A stretch of DNA of 64,000 bases, taken from assembly GCA_947165025.1 (NCBI GenBank), contig CAMUYQ010000008.1, positions 62,001 to 126,000 on the forward strand, given 5' to 3'. Each line of letters opens with the position of its first letter. The stretch's first letter is position 1. Under the pieces are notes generated by a model, which ran no database searches, was not told the origin of the DNA, and saw only the letters and a list, made by a program, of their open reading frames with translations. Both the position numbers and the translations under genes were made by a program. Below, one piece after another: positions 52,490-61,107 of the stretch. Source of the DNA: an uncultured Lachnospiraceae bacterium (GTDB lineage Bacteria; Bacillota; Clostridia; Lachnospirales; Lachnospiraceae).

Positions 52490-54457
52490 TTATTTGAGAT
52501 CGAGGAATTCGAACTGGAAGTCCTCATCAAGATCCATGTCTTCCGTCCGTGATGCGATGAACTGCTGCTGCTCTTTGAGCCGCTCTTTTTCCTGTGCCTC
52601 TTTTTCTATCCTGCGCTGTTCCTCGATGCGCTGCTGCTGTTCAAACAGCCGTCTCTGTCTCTCCCTGGCATCTTCGTCATGAAGTGCGCGGGGCTTTTCG
52701 ATCTCCTCTTCGGTGACGACTTTTTTGCGCGGAGGAAGCGGCGCTTTCTTCGGCTTCTCCTCCATCATATCACTTTCGTCATCATTTTCCACATTTAAAC
52801 TTTCCGTCATGTATTTGGGCGGTTTGCTCTTTCTCATCGGCGCGATCTTGACGTCCTCATCGCGCTCCTTCTCAAAAGAACTCCAGTCCATCGGAGTTGC
52901 TTCCTCGTATCCTCTTGCCCTTCTCTTTGCAGCCTTCTTTTCTTCCTTCAGTCTCCATTTTTCTTCGCGGGCAAGTTCTCTTTGTTCCCTTCTCGTAAGA
53001 GGTCTTGAGTATCTGTCATCTTCCTCGTCGTCCTCTTCTTCATCCTCTTCTTCATCCTCTTCGTCTTCTTCGTCGTCTTCTTCGTCTTCTTCCTCGTCGT
53101 CCTCTTCCTCTTCTTCGGCCTCTTCGTCTTCTTCCTCGTCGTCCTCTTCCTCTTCTTCGTCTTCCTCGTCTTCTTCCTCGTCATCATCTTCCTCGGCCAT
53201 GGAACGTCCGACAAGGGATGCGGCGGTCACTTGGCCTCTCTTTACGGGTACTTCTTCTTTCTCTTCATCATCTTCCTCTTCATCCTCGTAATATCCGCCC
53301 TCGTAAATGGAATCAAGTTCATCCGTCAGGTCACGGACCTTGACGATGAGTACGATCATGACGATGATAAGGATCAGCGCGAACGGAACAAGTGCGATAA
53401 CAAGTATCGACTGAATGTTTCCGGGAATATAATCATCAAGAATGCCTGCCGTTGAGGTCTCATCCTCAGCTTCGGCGCCGTCAGTACCTGCAAGCTGTGA
53501 ATCGCCTCCGGTAATGAACCTCTGGTATGTTCCCTCGGTCTTATCGTATCTGTACCAGCCTTTGTTACCTTCGGAACTCATGGCGTACACAAGGAAGAAA
53601 TCAGCGGGGTTGATGCCGTCAGCACTTGCGGCTGTTCCTGCCGCAACGCTCTCTTCCATAAATGCCGTAAGAGTCTGTCCGTTCCACTCGAGAACGGCCT
53701 TTGTATATCCTGCGGGAATAGCTCCCTCGCAGTCGGAAAGAACGATGATGAAATGATTTTCGATCCCTTCGATCATCCTGAAATCAGTCAGTTCCTGCGA
53801 TGCGGGATCGAGTATCATGAACCTGCCGTCGCTTCCCGATGCATCGCTCGTATATAAAAGCGTCATATCGCCCATGTCGAACTTTGCGCACTCAACAGTC
53901 TGGCCTTTGTATTCGATCGTTTCCTTGTGGAAAAGCTTGGGATTGAACTCGTCGGCATATACCGTCTGGACGACTCTTCCCTCTCCGATATCAAGCGTTC
54001 CGGCAGCCACACCCGTCGATGAGGGTTCGGATTCCATTCCCGCTGCGGCCGTATCTTCGCCGTTTACCGAAAGCGTGACGGTTGCCGTCTCGGGCTCTGC
54101 TGCATCATCTGCAAGCGCAGTCACCTTGACTTCGGCAGTTCCGCCAGAAAGGACGGAAAAATCGATCGTTGCGCTTTTGTCCTTGAACGTTACTAGTCCG
54201 CCGCCGCCACCGCCGTATTCTACCGAACAGTTCTCGAAGTTCAGGCGTCTTTCGTCGAATTCAACCTGGATATCCGGCGGGATTGTACCGTCCCCTACCT
54301 TGTCCGCATTCACGGTTATGACCGCTTTGTCGCCGACCTCGTATGTGTCTTTGTCTGCGGATGCCGACAGTCCCTCGGCGTGAACATCCTTTGCTGCAAA
54401 GAGCAGTGTAAACGCAAAAGCTGTCATGATCACGAGTGTCTTTGCAAATTTTTTCAT
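52490..54457 (-). CDS. Cohesin-like membrane protein with a large acidic cytoplasmic region
   Basis: 655 residues from the ATG at 54457 (GGTAGG upstream); the frame is open to 54499, overlapping the upstream stop (ATGA), so the longer start is possible. A signal peptide (KTLVIMTAFAFTLLFAAKDV) precedes a cohesin-like beta domain (ASADKDTYEVGDKAVITVNA, IQVEFDERRLNFENCS). A second extracellular region is followed by a membrane helix (SILVIALVPFALILIIVMIV) near residue 370. The cytoplasmic tail has about 60 consecutive Glu/Asp with one Ala, then a basic coiled coil (EQRELAREEKWRLKEEKKAA) and a Gln/Arg/Glu-rich end. It lies between an SH3b-glucosaminidase and clpC, suggesting an envelope role. Function unknown. 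Confidence 0.8.
   Translation of the reverse strand: MKKFAKTLVIMTAFAFTLLFAAKDVHAEGLSASADKDTYEVGDKAVITVNADKVGDGTIPPDIQVEFDERRLNFENCSVEYGGGGGGLVTFKDKSATIDFSVLSGGTAEVKVTALADDAAEPETATVTLSVNGEDTAAAGMESEPSSTGVAAGTLDIGEGRVVQTVYADEFNPKLFHKETIEYKGQTVECAKFDMGDMTLLYTSDASGSDGRFMILDPASQELTDFRMIEGIENHFIIVLSDCEGAIPAGYTKAVLEWNGQTLTAFMEESVAAGTAASADGINPADFFLVYAMSSEGNKGWYRYDKTEGTYQRFITGGDSQLAGTDGAEAEDETSTAGILDDYIPGNIQSILVIALVPFALILIIVMIVLIVKVRDLTDELDSIYEGGYYEDEEEDDEEKEEVPVKRGQVTAASLVGRSMAEEDDDEEEDEEDEEEEEDDEEEDEEAEEEEEDDEEEDEEDDEEDEEDEEEDEEEDDEEDDRYSRPLTRREQRELAREEKWRLKEEKKAAKRRARGYEEATPMDWSSFEKERDEDVKIAPMRKSKPPKYMTESLNVENDDESDMMEEKPKKAPLPPRKKVVTEEEIEKPRALHDEDARERQRRLFEQQQRIEEQRRIEKEAQEKERLKEQQQFIASRTEDMDLDEDFQFEFLDLK
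53022..53205 (-). repeat. Low-complexity Glu/Asp codon tract
   Basis: About 180 bp of almost pure GAG/GAA/GAT/GAC codons on the minus strand, read as TCN repeats on plus. Segments recur with small variations, for example units of roughly 30-40 bp near 53040-53110 and 53110-53170. Such tracts are prone to slippage. Confidence 0.85.
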
Positions 54458-54495
54458 TTTCCTACCTGCCTTCTTTCCTGTTTGGTTTACTTTTG

Positions 54496-57033
54496 TCATC
54501 TTTTGACTGTTATCGTATATGTCTTGAGTGCTCCGTTCTGAGCCTTACATGCAACATAAAGTGTATTTTCGCCCGGCGTTACCGGATATGTTCCGACCCC
54601 TCCTACCGATGACGATGAACATACTGCCGTCGCCTTTATCTCAACCGTTTCCTGATCCGACGGAACAGTCACGGTATACTTCTCCGTCAGTCCCGAGAAT
54701 GCCGGATAAAGCTCCCCGCCGCTTACAGAAAGCGATGCAAGATACGTATTGGGATTGGAATCCGATGTAGGCTTTACGCATGGCGAATCAGGCATATTTT
54801 TGTAGTACGGGATCCTGAACGTGAGCACCTCGTCATCACCAAGATAAGCCAGCTGCAGTCTCGAGCTTTCGGATGATGCTGCCTGGATATTTGACATATA
54901 CTGGTGCGAATACAGTCCGTTCTCCCTATTCACGACATTGAACTTCTGGAAATACAGTGTGTTCTGTCCTTTTGTGACATACTTCTCAGCCAGATATTTA
55001 CCGCCGCCGTACAGTGACTTTGCTCTTGTGTTCCACGGCCTTGCATAGTTCTCATCGGTGCCCTTTGCATAGATGAGCCCGTTTATCGTCGCGCTCCTTC
55101 CGCTGTATGCGAATGCTCCGATGTTGAAGTAATTGAAATAATTCTCATATCCCGCAACTTTTCCGGATATGCTCTGGCTCGTGCCGCGGATACCCATTTC
55201 CTGAAGCGCGCGTCCCGCAAGCAGATACGGACTGACTCCGGTCTGTTCGCCGACTGTTTTGAACATCTGCGCGTAGTTGAACGTCGTGCCGTCCGAATCC
55301 GTCACTTCGCCGCTCATGAACGTTCCGGTGAGCATCTTCGCAACGCTCTCCTCGGTCTGCGTATCCGAATAATCAAGCTTCTCGAACATGTATATGCCGC
55401 TCTCGTTCAGGAAGTTCCTGGGATCGAGATAATATGCGATAAGCTCCGGCGATGCCGATGCCCAGCTTCCGCCGTCAAACGTGTACCACTGGTTCGTTTT
55501 CTGGTTGTATGACTGCGGTGCGGTTGATTTCCACGATGCGATCGCGTTTTTCGACACGAGGTTCTTGCCGACCGATGACTGTGCGGTGAGCACATCCGAC
55601 CATTCAAGATCCGTGTCGACTACCTCGAACTTCCACTGCGGATGCTTGGCATGAATGGCTCTCAGCCTGTTTTTGTATATGTCCGGAAGTGATGCGACCG
55701 ACTCTTCAAAATCGGCGCTTCCGACCGGAGCGTCCTCAGCTTCGGCTTCGGTGCGCATCACAAGATCGGATCTGACATAGCCTTCTTTCTCTGCTCCTAA
55801 ATACGAAAAAGACACCTGGTACCAGGTGTAGTTGTCGCTTCCGGATGTTTCCTTGTTGATGGTGAGCGGATGTCCCGATGACAATTGGCAGACCACATTG
55901 CCGTCCACCGGCGATTGTCGTATCCGCACCCCCACGCCTTTAATGGAGGCACCGCCCGGATCGGGTCCGGTATTGTCACTCACTGTCTTTGTTGTGCCTC
56001 CCGCCGTGGTGCCTGTTGTGGTGCCTGCCGTAGTTCCTGCAGTTGACGTGTCACTTCCGACTATAGTCTGCACGGTCTGTGTCACTTCTTTGACTTCTTT
56101 GGTCACTGTGACGTAATCACGTGCTATATATCCGCTGACGCCTTTTCCCGATACGGTGGCTTCAACCTTTATCCATTCCCTGTCCGGCGACTTCTCAACA
56201 CCGAGGAGCTTGAGAGCGCAGCCCGAGCTGACGGTTCCGACTATATCTCCCGTCGTTCCGGCTATGCTTCTGATCCTGACATTATTACCCTTTACAAGAC
56301 CCGCACCCGGCTCGATCGTTTTGACGGATCCGTTTGACGTTGTCGATGTCGTTGCTGCCGCTGCCGTCGTTGCAGCCGCAGTGGATGCTGCTACCGTTGT
56401 AGCTCCTGAAGTTGATGTCTTATTAATAAGGTCGCTTCTGACAAACCCCGTCTGATCACCCTTCTTGACCTGATACCAGATCTGTCCGTCGGCTGCCTTT
56501 CCTTCCGCAAGAATAGAAACACTCGTTCCGGCATCAAGATATGTAACAACACCTGAATTGAGCGATGCATCTTTTCTCATCCTTACATAAGTGCCTTTGA
56601 CCACACCGGTATTGCCTGACGCGGTGACGTTTGCAGGTGTTGCGGAAGCAGTTGCCGTCGCAGCGGTAGTACCTGCAGCCGCTGTCGTTGTCGTCTGCTG
56701 CTTGCCGGCAAGGGAATCACTTATGTTTACTTTTTTGTTTGTCTTGGAAACAAGGTCGGAGCGGATGTAACCGGTAGAGGTTCCGACAGCCACTTTATAC
56801 CATGTCTTGCCATCTTTACCTTTTTCTTCTCCGATGATCGCCACTTCATCTCCTGAAGAGACGCAGAACGAAACGGCCGCCTGTGCCGAAGCATTTGCTC
56901 TTACGAACCCGCTCCTGGCTTTGACCGTTCCGGATGATACGGTTGCACTGTATGCGCTTGCCGGGAATGCTATTGCCATGCATTGTGCCAGAAGGACAAC
57001 GCACAGCATTCCCGATGTGAAACGACGTTTCAT
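54496..57033 (-). CDS. Secreted SH3b-repeat glucosaminidase (cell-wall hydrolase)
   Basis: 845 residues from the ATG at 57033 behind AAAGGGGATAGG. A signal peptide ends near PASAYSA. Four SH3b wall-binding repeats follow, with segments such as WYKVAVGTSTGYIRSDLV, VRMRKDASLNSGVVTYLD, VRIRSIAGTTGDIVGTVS and VRIRQSPVDGNVVCQLSS, separated by Thr/Ala-rich linkers. A glucosaminidase-type lysozyme domain (about 460-740) contains YYLDPRNFLNESGIYMFEKL and GRALQEMGIRGTS. The C-terminus has a cadherin-like Ig fold (YLASLSVSGGELYPAFSGL, then YTVTVPSDQETVEIKATAVC). It should cleave peptidoglycan glycan strands outside the cell. It overlaps the acidic membrane protein gene by 4 nt. Confidence 0.93.
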   Translation of the reverse strand: MKRRFTSGMLCVVLLAQCMAIAFPASAYSATVSSGTVKARSGFVRANASAQAAVSFCVSSGDEVAIIGEEKGKDGKTWYKVAVGTSTGYIRSDLVSKTNKKVNISDSLAGKQQTTTTAAAGTTAATATASATPANVTASGNTGVVKGTYVRMRKDASLNSGVVTYLDAGTSVSILAEGKAADGQIWYQVKKGDQTGFVRSDLINKTSTSGATTVAASTAAATTAAAATTSTTSNGSVKTIEPGAGLVKGNNVRIRSIAGTTGDIVGTVSSGCALKLLGVEKSPDREWIKVEATVSGKGVSGYIARDYVTVTKEVKEVTQTVQTIVGSDTSTAGTTAGTTTGTTAGGTTKTVSDNTGPDPGGASIKGVGVRIRQSPVDGNVVCQLSSGHPLTINKETSGSDNYTWYQVSFSYLGAEKEGYVRSDLVMRTEAEAEDAPVGSADFEESVASLPDIYKNRLRAIHAKHPQWKFEVVDTDLEWSDVLTAQSSVGKNLVSKNAIASWKSTAPQSYNQKTNQWYTFDGGSWASASPELIAYYLDPRNFLNESGIYMFEKLDYSDTQTEESVAKMLTGTFMSGEVTDSDGTTFNYAQMFKTVGEQTGVSPYLLAGRALQEMGIRGTSQSISGKVAGYENYFNYFNIGAFAYSGRSATINGLIYAKGTDENYARPWNTRAKSLYGGGKYLAEKYVTKGQNTLYFQKFNVVNRENGLYSHQYMSNIQAASSESSRLQLAYLGDDEVLTFRIPYYKNMPDSPCVKPTSDSNPNTYLASLSVSGGELYPAFSGLTEKYTVTVPSDQETVEIKATAVCSSSSVGGVGTYPVTPGENTLYVACKAQNGALKTYTITVKR

Positions 57034-57082
57034 AATATACCTATCCCCTTTAAGTATATTCTGACCCCTGTTGTTCACAATC

Positions 57083-57095
57083 GACCTGGCAGGTC
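57083..57095. promoter_or_regulatory. Palindrome in the leader of the glucosaminidase gene
   Basis: GACCTG-G-CAGGTC, a perfect 13-bp palindrome about 17-29 nt downstream of the predicted transcription start. Its position suits an operator. No known regulator site was recognised. Confidence 0.4.
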
Positions 57096-57118
57096 AATTA
57101 TGGTTTCCCTCAAACACA

Positions 57119-57147
57119 ATAATACATTCCGATTTAATTTATGTCAA
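57119..57147 (-). promoter_or_regulatory. Promoter of the glucosaminidase-clpC unit
   Basis: On the minus strand TTGACA (57147-57142), an exact 17-nt spacer, and TATTAT (57124-57119). The leader to the ATG at 57033 is about 80 nt. Confidence 0.8.
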
Positions 57148-57162
57148 CTAAAAAATGAAAAA

Positions 57163-57618
57163 TCATCTCTTAAATCTCATCGAGCCCGAATCACCTCTGT
57201 GTGTCGATCCAAATCCCTTCATCTGGTTCTTGAGCGCAGAAGGTTTTGATTCCTCCTTCATAAGTGCTACTTTCTTTGCACAGGATTCACAGTATTTACC
57301 GCTCCTGATCGGTGCCCTGCATATCTCGCACGCCATGTAAACACCCGAATTGGCGGCTATCTCAAGCCTGTCCTCGCGAAGGAACTGCCGGATCGTCTCC
57401 ATCGAAACGCCCGTTGCCTGCGATACCTGTGACTGCGTGGCACCCCTGTGTGCCTCCAGATAATTGCGGACGATGCCGAAATCGTCATACATTATGTATC
57501 CGCATTCGGCGCACCTGTATTCACCGACCCCTTTGTACTCGGGGTCACGCTTTCCGCATCTTTCACAGACGCGCGGGATATGGGTATCTCTGAACGTGAG
57601 TATTTCTTCGTCTTTCAT
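57163..57618 (-). CDS. Zinc-ribbon/HTH protein (YvyF-like)
   Basis: 151 residues. Two zinc-binding modules flank a helix-turn-helix-like region: CERCGKRDPEYKG with CAECG, then YLEAHRGATQSQVSQATGVS followed by IRQFLREDRLEI, and CEICRAPIRSGKYCESCAKK. The C-terminal 35 residues are basic and disordered. It resembles the flagellar-operon proteins of the YvyF/TIGR03826 group, but no flagellar gene is near. It overlaps the purD stop by 4 nt (ATGA), so it is made with the purine enzymes. It may bind DNA or RNA, with unknown target. Confidence 0.75.
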   Translation of the reverse strand: MKDEEILTFRDTHIPRVCERCGKRDPEYKGVGEYRCAECGYIMYDDFGIVRNYLEAHRGATQSQVSQATGVSMETIRQFLREDRLEIAANSGVYMACEICRAPIRSGKYCESCAKKVALMKEESKPSALKNQMKGFGSTHRGDSGSMRFKR

Positions 57619-58883
57619 GCTTTGACCGATGCTCCGATATCCGTTCTCATATATTTGTTCTCAAAATCGATCCACTTAACGGCTTCGTACGCTTTTGCCC
57701 TTGCCTCGGGGACGTTCTTTCCGAGGGCCGTTATACCGAGTACTCTTCCGCCGTTCGTAACTATCTTATCACCTTCAAACTTCGTTCCCGCATGGAAACA
57801 GAAGTAGTCGCTCTTTCCTTCAAATGCTTCAAAGCCGGTGATAGGGAAGCCCTTCTCGTAGTGCTCGGGATAACCGTCACTCGCAAGCACAACACATACC
57901 GCAGCCTCATCAGAGAACTGAAGGTCAAGATCGGCAAGCTTTCCGTCGCAGCATGCGATCATAACGTCGATGATGTCGTTCTTCAGTCTGGGGAGAACGA
58001 CCTGTGCCTCGGGATCCCCGAACCTTGCGTTGAACTCAAGAACCTTCGGGCCGTCTTCCGTCAGCATCAGTCCGAAGAAGATGACACCCTTAAACGTACG
58101 TCCCTCTTTGGCCATTGCGTCAACGGTAGCCTGATATATATGCTTTCTGCAAAAATCATCCACTTCATCCGTATAGAAAGGACTCGGCGAAAAGTTACCC
58201 ATTCCTCCGGTATTTAGGCCTTCGTCATTATCTTTGGCACGCTTGTGGTCCTGTGCGCTTGACATCGTTTTGATCGTCTTTCCGTCCACAAACGAAAGTA
58301 CCGATACTTCGCGTCCGGTCATGAACTCCTCGATGACGACAGTGTTTCCGCTCTTGCCGAACTTCTTGTCGATCATGATCGTGTTGATGCCCGCTTTTGC
58401 CTCTTCAAGTGTGTTGCATATGAGCACACCCTTTCCGAGTGCGAGACCGTCAGCCTTAAGCACTATCGGCATCTTTGCATTCTCAAGATATGCCAGAGCC
58501 TTTTCGGGATCGTCAAAGTTCTCGTACTGTGCCGTAGGTATATTGTATTTCTTCATCAGATCCTTTGAGAAAGCCTTGCTGCCTTCAAGAATGGCTGCAT
58601 TCTGTCTCGGACCGAATGTCTTGATGCCGCGCTTCTCGAATACATCAACGATACCTCCGACAAGCGGATCGTCAGGTCCGATGATCGCAAAATCGATCTT
58701 CTTCTCTGTCGCAAAATCCGCAAGCTGATCAAATTCCATGACACCTATCGGAACAAGCTCGGCAAGCTTTGCTATGCCTGCATTTCCGGGCGCACAGTAT
58801 ATCTTATCGACTTTGTCAGACTTCGCAACAGCAGTCGCTATCGCATGCTCTCTTCCACCGCCTCCGACAATAAGTACTTTCAT
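57615..58883 (-). CDS. purD: Phosphoribosylamine-glycine ligase
   Basis: 422 residues, normal length. It joins glycine to phosphoribosylamine with ATP to give GAR, the second step of purine synthesis. The N-domain (MKVLIVGGGGREHAIATAV) is followed by the ATP-grasp fold: FGPRQNAAILEGSKAFSKDL, VLKADGLALGKGVLICN, TVVIEEFMTGREVSVLSFVD and the metal-binding LEFNARFGDPEAQVVLPRL. GGAGG lies 9 nt before the ATG. It lies 15 nt downstream of purN. Confidence 0.97.
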   Translation of the reverse strand: MKVLIVGGGGREHAIATAVAKSDKVDKIYCAPGNAGIAKLAELVPIGVMEFDQLADFATEKKIDFAIIGPDDPLVGGIVDVFEKRGIKTFGPRQNAAILEGSKAFSKDLMKKYNIPTAQYENFDDPEKALAYLENAKMPIVLKADGLALGKGVLICNTLEEAKAGINTIMIDKKFGKSGNTVVIEEFMTGREVSVLSFVDGKTIKTMSSAQDHKRAKDNDEGLNTGGMGNFSPSPFYTDEVDDFCRKHIYQATVDAMAKEGRTFKGVIFFGLMLTEDGPKVLEFNARFGDPEAQVVLPRLKNDIIDVMIACCDGKLADLDLQFSDEAAVCVVLASDGYPEHYEKGFPITGFEAFEGKSDYFCFHAGTKFEGDKIVTNGGRVLGITALGKNVPEARAKAYEAVKWIDFENKYMRTDIGASVKA

Positions 58884-58898
58884 CCTGTAATCCTCCGA

Positions 58899-59495
58899 TC
58901 AGTTTTTGTGTTTATCTGCTATGAGCTGGATAGCCTGCGGGAGTATTATCCACTCGGCCTGTTCCATAACGCGCTTCTGAAGTATCTCGGGTGTATCCCC
59001 TTCCTGTACGCTGACAGCCTTCTGAAGAATGATAGGTCCCGTGTCGCATCCCCTGTCAACAAAGTGGACCGTGGCTCCGGTAACCTTGACACCTCTTGAA
59101 AGTGCCGACTCGTGAACCTTCAGCCCGTAAAATCCTTCTCCGCAGAACGACGGGATGAGCGACGGATGGATGTTGATGATCCTTCCTTCAAAAGCATCGA
59201 TGAAGTTTTCGGGAAGCACAACGAGGAATCCCGCAAGTACAACAAGATCGATACCGTATTCCGTCAGATACTGCGCAAGATATTCTCCGTAAGCTGCCTT
59301 GTCCTTATAATCCTTCGGGCGTATGCATACCCCGGGGATACCGTTATCCTCTGCTCTTGTCAGCGCATATGCATCGGGCTTGTTTGAAACAACGCACTCT
59401 ATTGAAACGTTCGTAAGCTTATGCGACTTTACAGCATCTATAATGGCCTGCAGGTTTGTCCCGCCTCCGCTTACAAGTACAGCGATCTTCAGCAT
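58899..59495 (-). CDS. purN: Phosphoribosylglycinamide formyltransferase (PurN)
   Basis: 198 residues. It transfers the formyl group of 10-formyl-THF to GAR. Seen: AVLVSGGGTNLQAIIDAV, VLAGFLVVLPENFIDAFEG, the active-site INIHPSLIPSFCGEGFYGL (Asn-His) and VTGATVHFVDRGCDTGPI with the catalytic Asp. Its start overlaps the purM stop by 7 nt, so translation is coupled. Confidence 0.97.
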   Translation of the reverse strand: MLKIAVLVSGGGTNLQAIIDAVKSHKLTNVSIECVVSNKPDAYALTRAEDNGIPGVCIRPKDYKDKAAYGEYLAQYLTEYGIDLVVLAGFLVVLPENFIDAFEGRIINIHPSLIPSFCGEGFYGLKVHESALSRGVKVTGATVHFVDRGCDTGPIILQKAVSVQEGDTPEILQKRVMEQAEWIILPQAIQLIADKHKN

Positions 59496-60514
59496 AAGGT
59501 GACTCCTTTTTCTCCGGCTTCGATCTTACCGATCACATATGCTTTGTCGCCCGCTGCCTCAAAGCATTCAATGGCTTTTGAAATATCGCTTTCGGGTACG
59601 GCAACGACCATTCCGATACCCATGTTGAATGTGTTATACATCATATCCTCGTCAAGGTCTGCCTTCTTCTTCATAAGTTCAAAGATCGCGGGCACCTTGT
59701 AGGAATCCTTCCTGATAACGGCACGCGTGCCTTCCTTCAGCATTCTCGGAACGTTCTCGTAAAATCCCCCGCCCGTTATATGGCTGCACGCCTTAATATC
59801 GACCTTCTTATCAAGCGCATTGCGCAGCGCCTTAACGTATATCCTGGTCGGAGTGATGAGGCACTCTCCCAAAGTGGTGCCAAGTTCTTCGTAATATGTA
59901 TCAAGACTTTCCTTTGTCATCTCGAACACTTTTCTGACAAGTGAGAATCCGTTTGAATGAACGCCCGTCGATGCAAGACCGATCAGGACATCGCCATCGC
60001 ACAGACGGCTTCCGTCGATGATATCTTTCCTGTCTATAATGCCGACAGCGAATCCGGCAAGATCGTATTCATCCTCCGGCATCAGTCCCGGATGTTCCGC
60101 CGTCTCACCTCCGACGAGAGAACAGCCCGACTGTTTGCATCCTTTGGCAACACCTTTGACGATCTGTGCGATCTTCTCGGGATGATTTTTGCCGCAGGCT
60201 ATGTAATCAAGGAAGAACAGCGGCTCAGCACCTCCGCACACGATATCGTTGACGCACATCGCGACCGCATCTATTCCGATCGTGTCATGTTTGTCCATGA
60301 GGAATGCGAGCTTGACCTTCGTTCCGCATCCGTCCGTTCCCGAAACAAGAACCGGATCCTCCATATTCTTAAAGCCCGCCATCGAGAATGCTCCCGCGAA
60401 TCCGCCGAGTCCGCCGATCACTTCACTTCGTGTCGTTTCCCTGACGAACCCTTTGATGAGTTCGACGGACCTGTAACCCGCTTCGATATCAACACCGGCT
60501 GATCTGTAATCCAT
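59489..60514 (-). CDS. purM: Phosphoribosylformylglycinamidine cyclo-ligase (PurM)
   Basis: 341 residues from the ATG at 60514, which has AAGGAG 7 nt upstream; the frame is open to 60643 but only through the purE 3' end. It closes the imidazole ring to give AIR. Seen: MDYRSAGVDIEAGYRSVELI, VSGTDGCGTKVKLAF, IDAVAMCVNDIVCGGAEPLF, VGGETAEHPGL and LASTGVHSNGFSLVRKVFE, and the C-terminal HITGGGFYENVPRML. Confidence 0.97.
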   Translation of the reverse strand: MDYRSAGVDIEAGYRSVELIKGFVRETTRSEVIGGLGGFAGAFSMAGFKNMEDPVLVSGTDGCGTKVKLAFLMDKHDTIGIDAVAMCVNDIVCGGAEPLFFLDYIACGKNHPEKIAQIVKGVAKGCKQSGCSLVGGETAEHPGLMPEDEYDLAGFAVGIIDRKDIIDGSRLCDGDVLIGLASTGVHSNGFSLVRKVFEMTKESLDTYYEELGTTLGECLITPTRIYVKALRNALDKKVDIKACSHITGGGFYENVPRMLKEGTRAVIRKDSYKVPAIFELMKKKADLDEDMMYNTFNMGIGMVVAVPESDISKAIECFEAAGDKAYVIGKIEAGEKGVTLC

Positions 60515-60533
60515 AATAGTCTCCTTTAGAAAA

Positions 60534-61040
60534 TCATTTGCTGTAGTTTCTGTATCCGGTCTCGGAAAGCTTTGCGTCCTTCTTCTCGACCGCTTCCTTA
60601 AGATCGAGCGAATACTTCTCGAGCTTTTCAAGAAGTGATGCATCCGATATCGCGAGCATCTTTACCGCAAGAAGTCCGGCATTTGTTCCGCCGTTTATGG
60701 CAACTGTCGCCACCGGGATACCCGACGGCATCTGAACTATCGAGTACAGGCTGTCCCTGCCTCCGAGAGATGTCGTATGCATCGGGATGCCGATAACGGG
60801 AAGCGGAAAGATCGCCGCACACATTCCCGGAAGATGCGCTGCCATTCCCGCACCTGCTATGATGACCTTCATGCCTTTTTCCTTTGCGCTCTTTGCATAC
60901 TCAAAGAACACATCGGGTTCCCTGTGTGCCGAGATTATCCTTACGTCAAAATCGATCCCGAACTGTTCGAGTATCTCACATGCCTTGCTCATGACGGGCA
61001 TATCCGAGTCGGAGCCCATAACGATCCCTACTGTTGCCAT
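60534..61040 (-). CDS. purE: N5-carboxyaminoimidazole ribonucleotide mutase (PurE)
   Basis: 168 residues from the ATG at 61040 (GGAGG upstream); a TTG 12 nt earlier is in frame. It converts N5-CAIR to CAIR (class I) or AIR plus CO2 (class II). Seen: VGIVMGSDSDMPVMSKACEI, IISAHREPDVFFEYAK, IAGAGMAAHLPGMCAA and MPSGIPVATVAINGGTNAGL. It is the first gene of the purE-M-N-D unit. No purK is nearby and no purine riboswitch was seen in the 66 nt upstream. Confidence 0.96.
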   Translation of the reverse strand: MATVGIVMGSDSDMPVMSKACEILEQFGIDFDVRIISAHREPDVFFEYAKSAKEKGMKVIIAGAGMAAHLPGMCAAIFPLPVIGIPMHTTSLGGRDSLYSIVQMPSGIPVATVAINGGTNAGLLAVKMLAISDASLLEKLEKYSLDLKEAVEKKDAKLSETGYRNYSK

Positions 61041-61107
61041 ATCTTCCTCCAAATATTATGTGATTTTTTTCGTGCCCTATAACTCTATCATAATTTCACT
61101 CATTTTT

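Noticed and set aside
52713-53291. A poly-Ser plus-strand frame of 192 codons
   Set aside because: Complement of the Glu/Asp codon tract; it has no independent evidence as a gene.
61041-61107. Purine riboswitch or PurR operator upstream of purE
   Set aside because: The 67-nt gap is too short for a purine riboswitch and I found no PurBox-like repeats.
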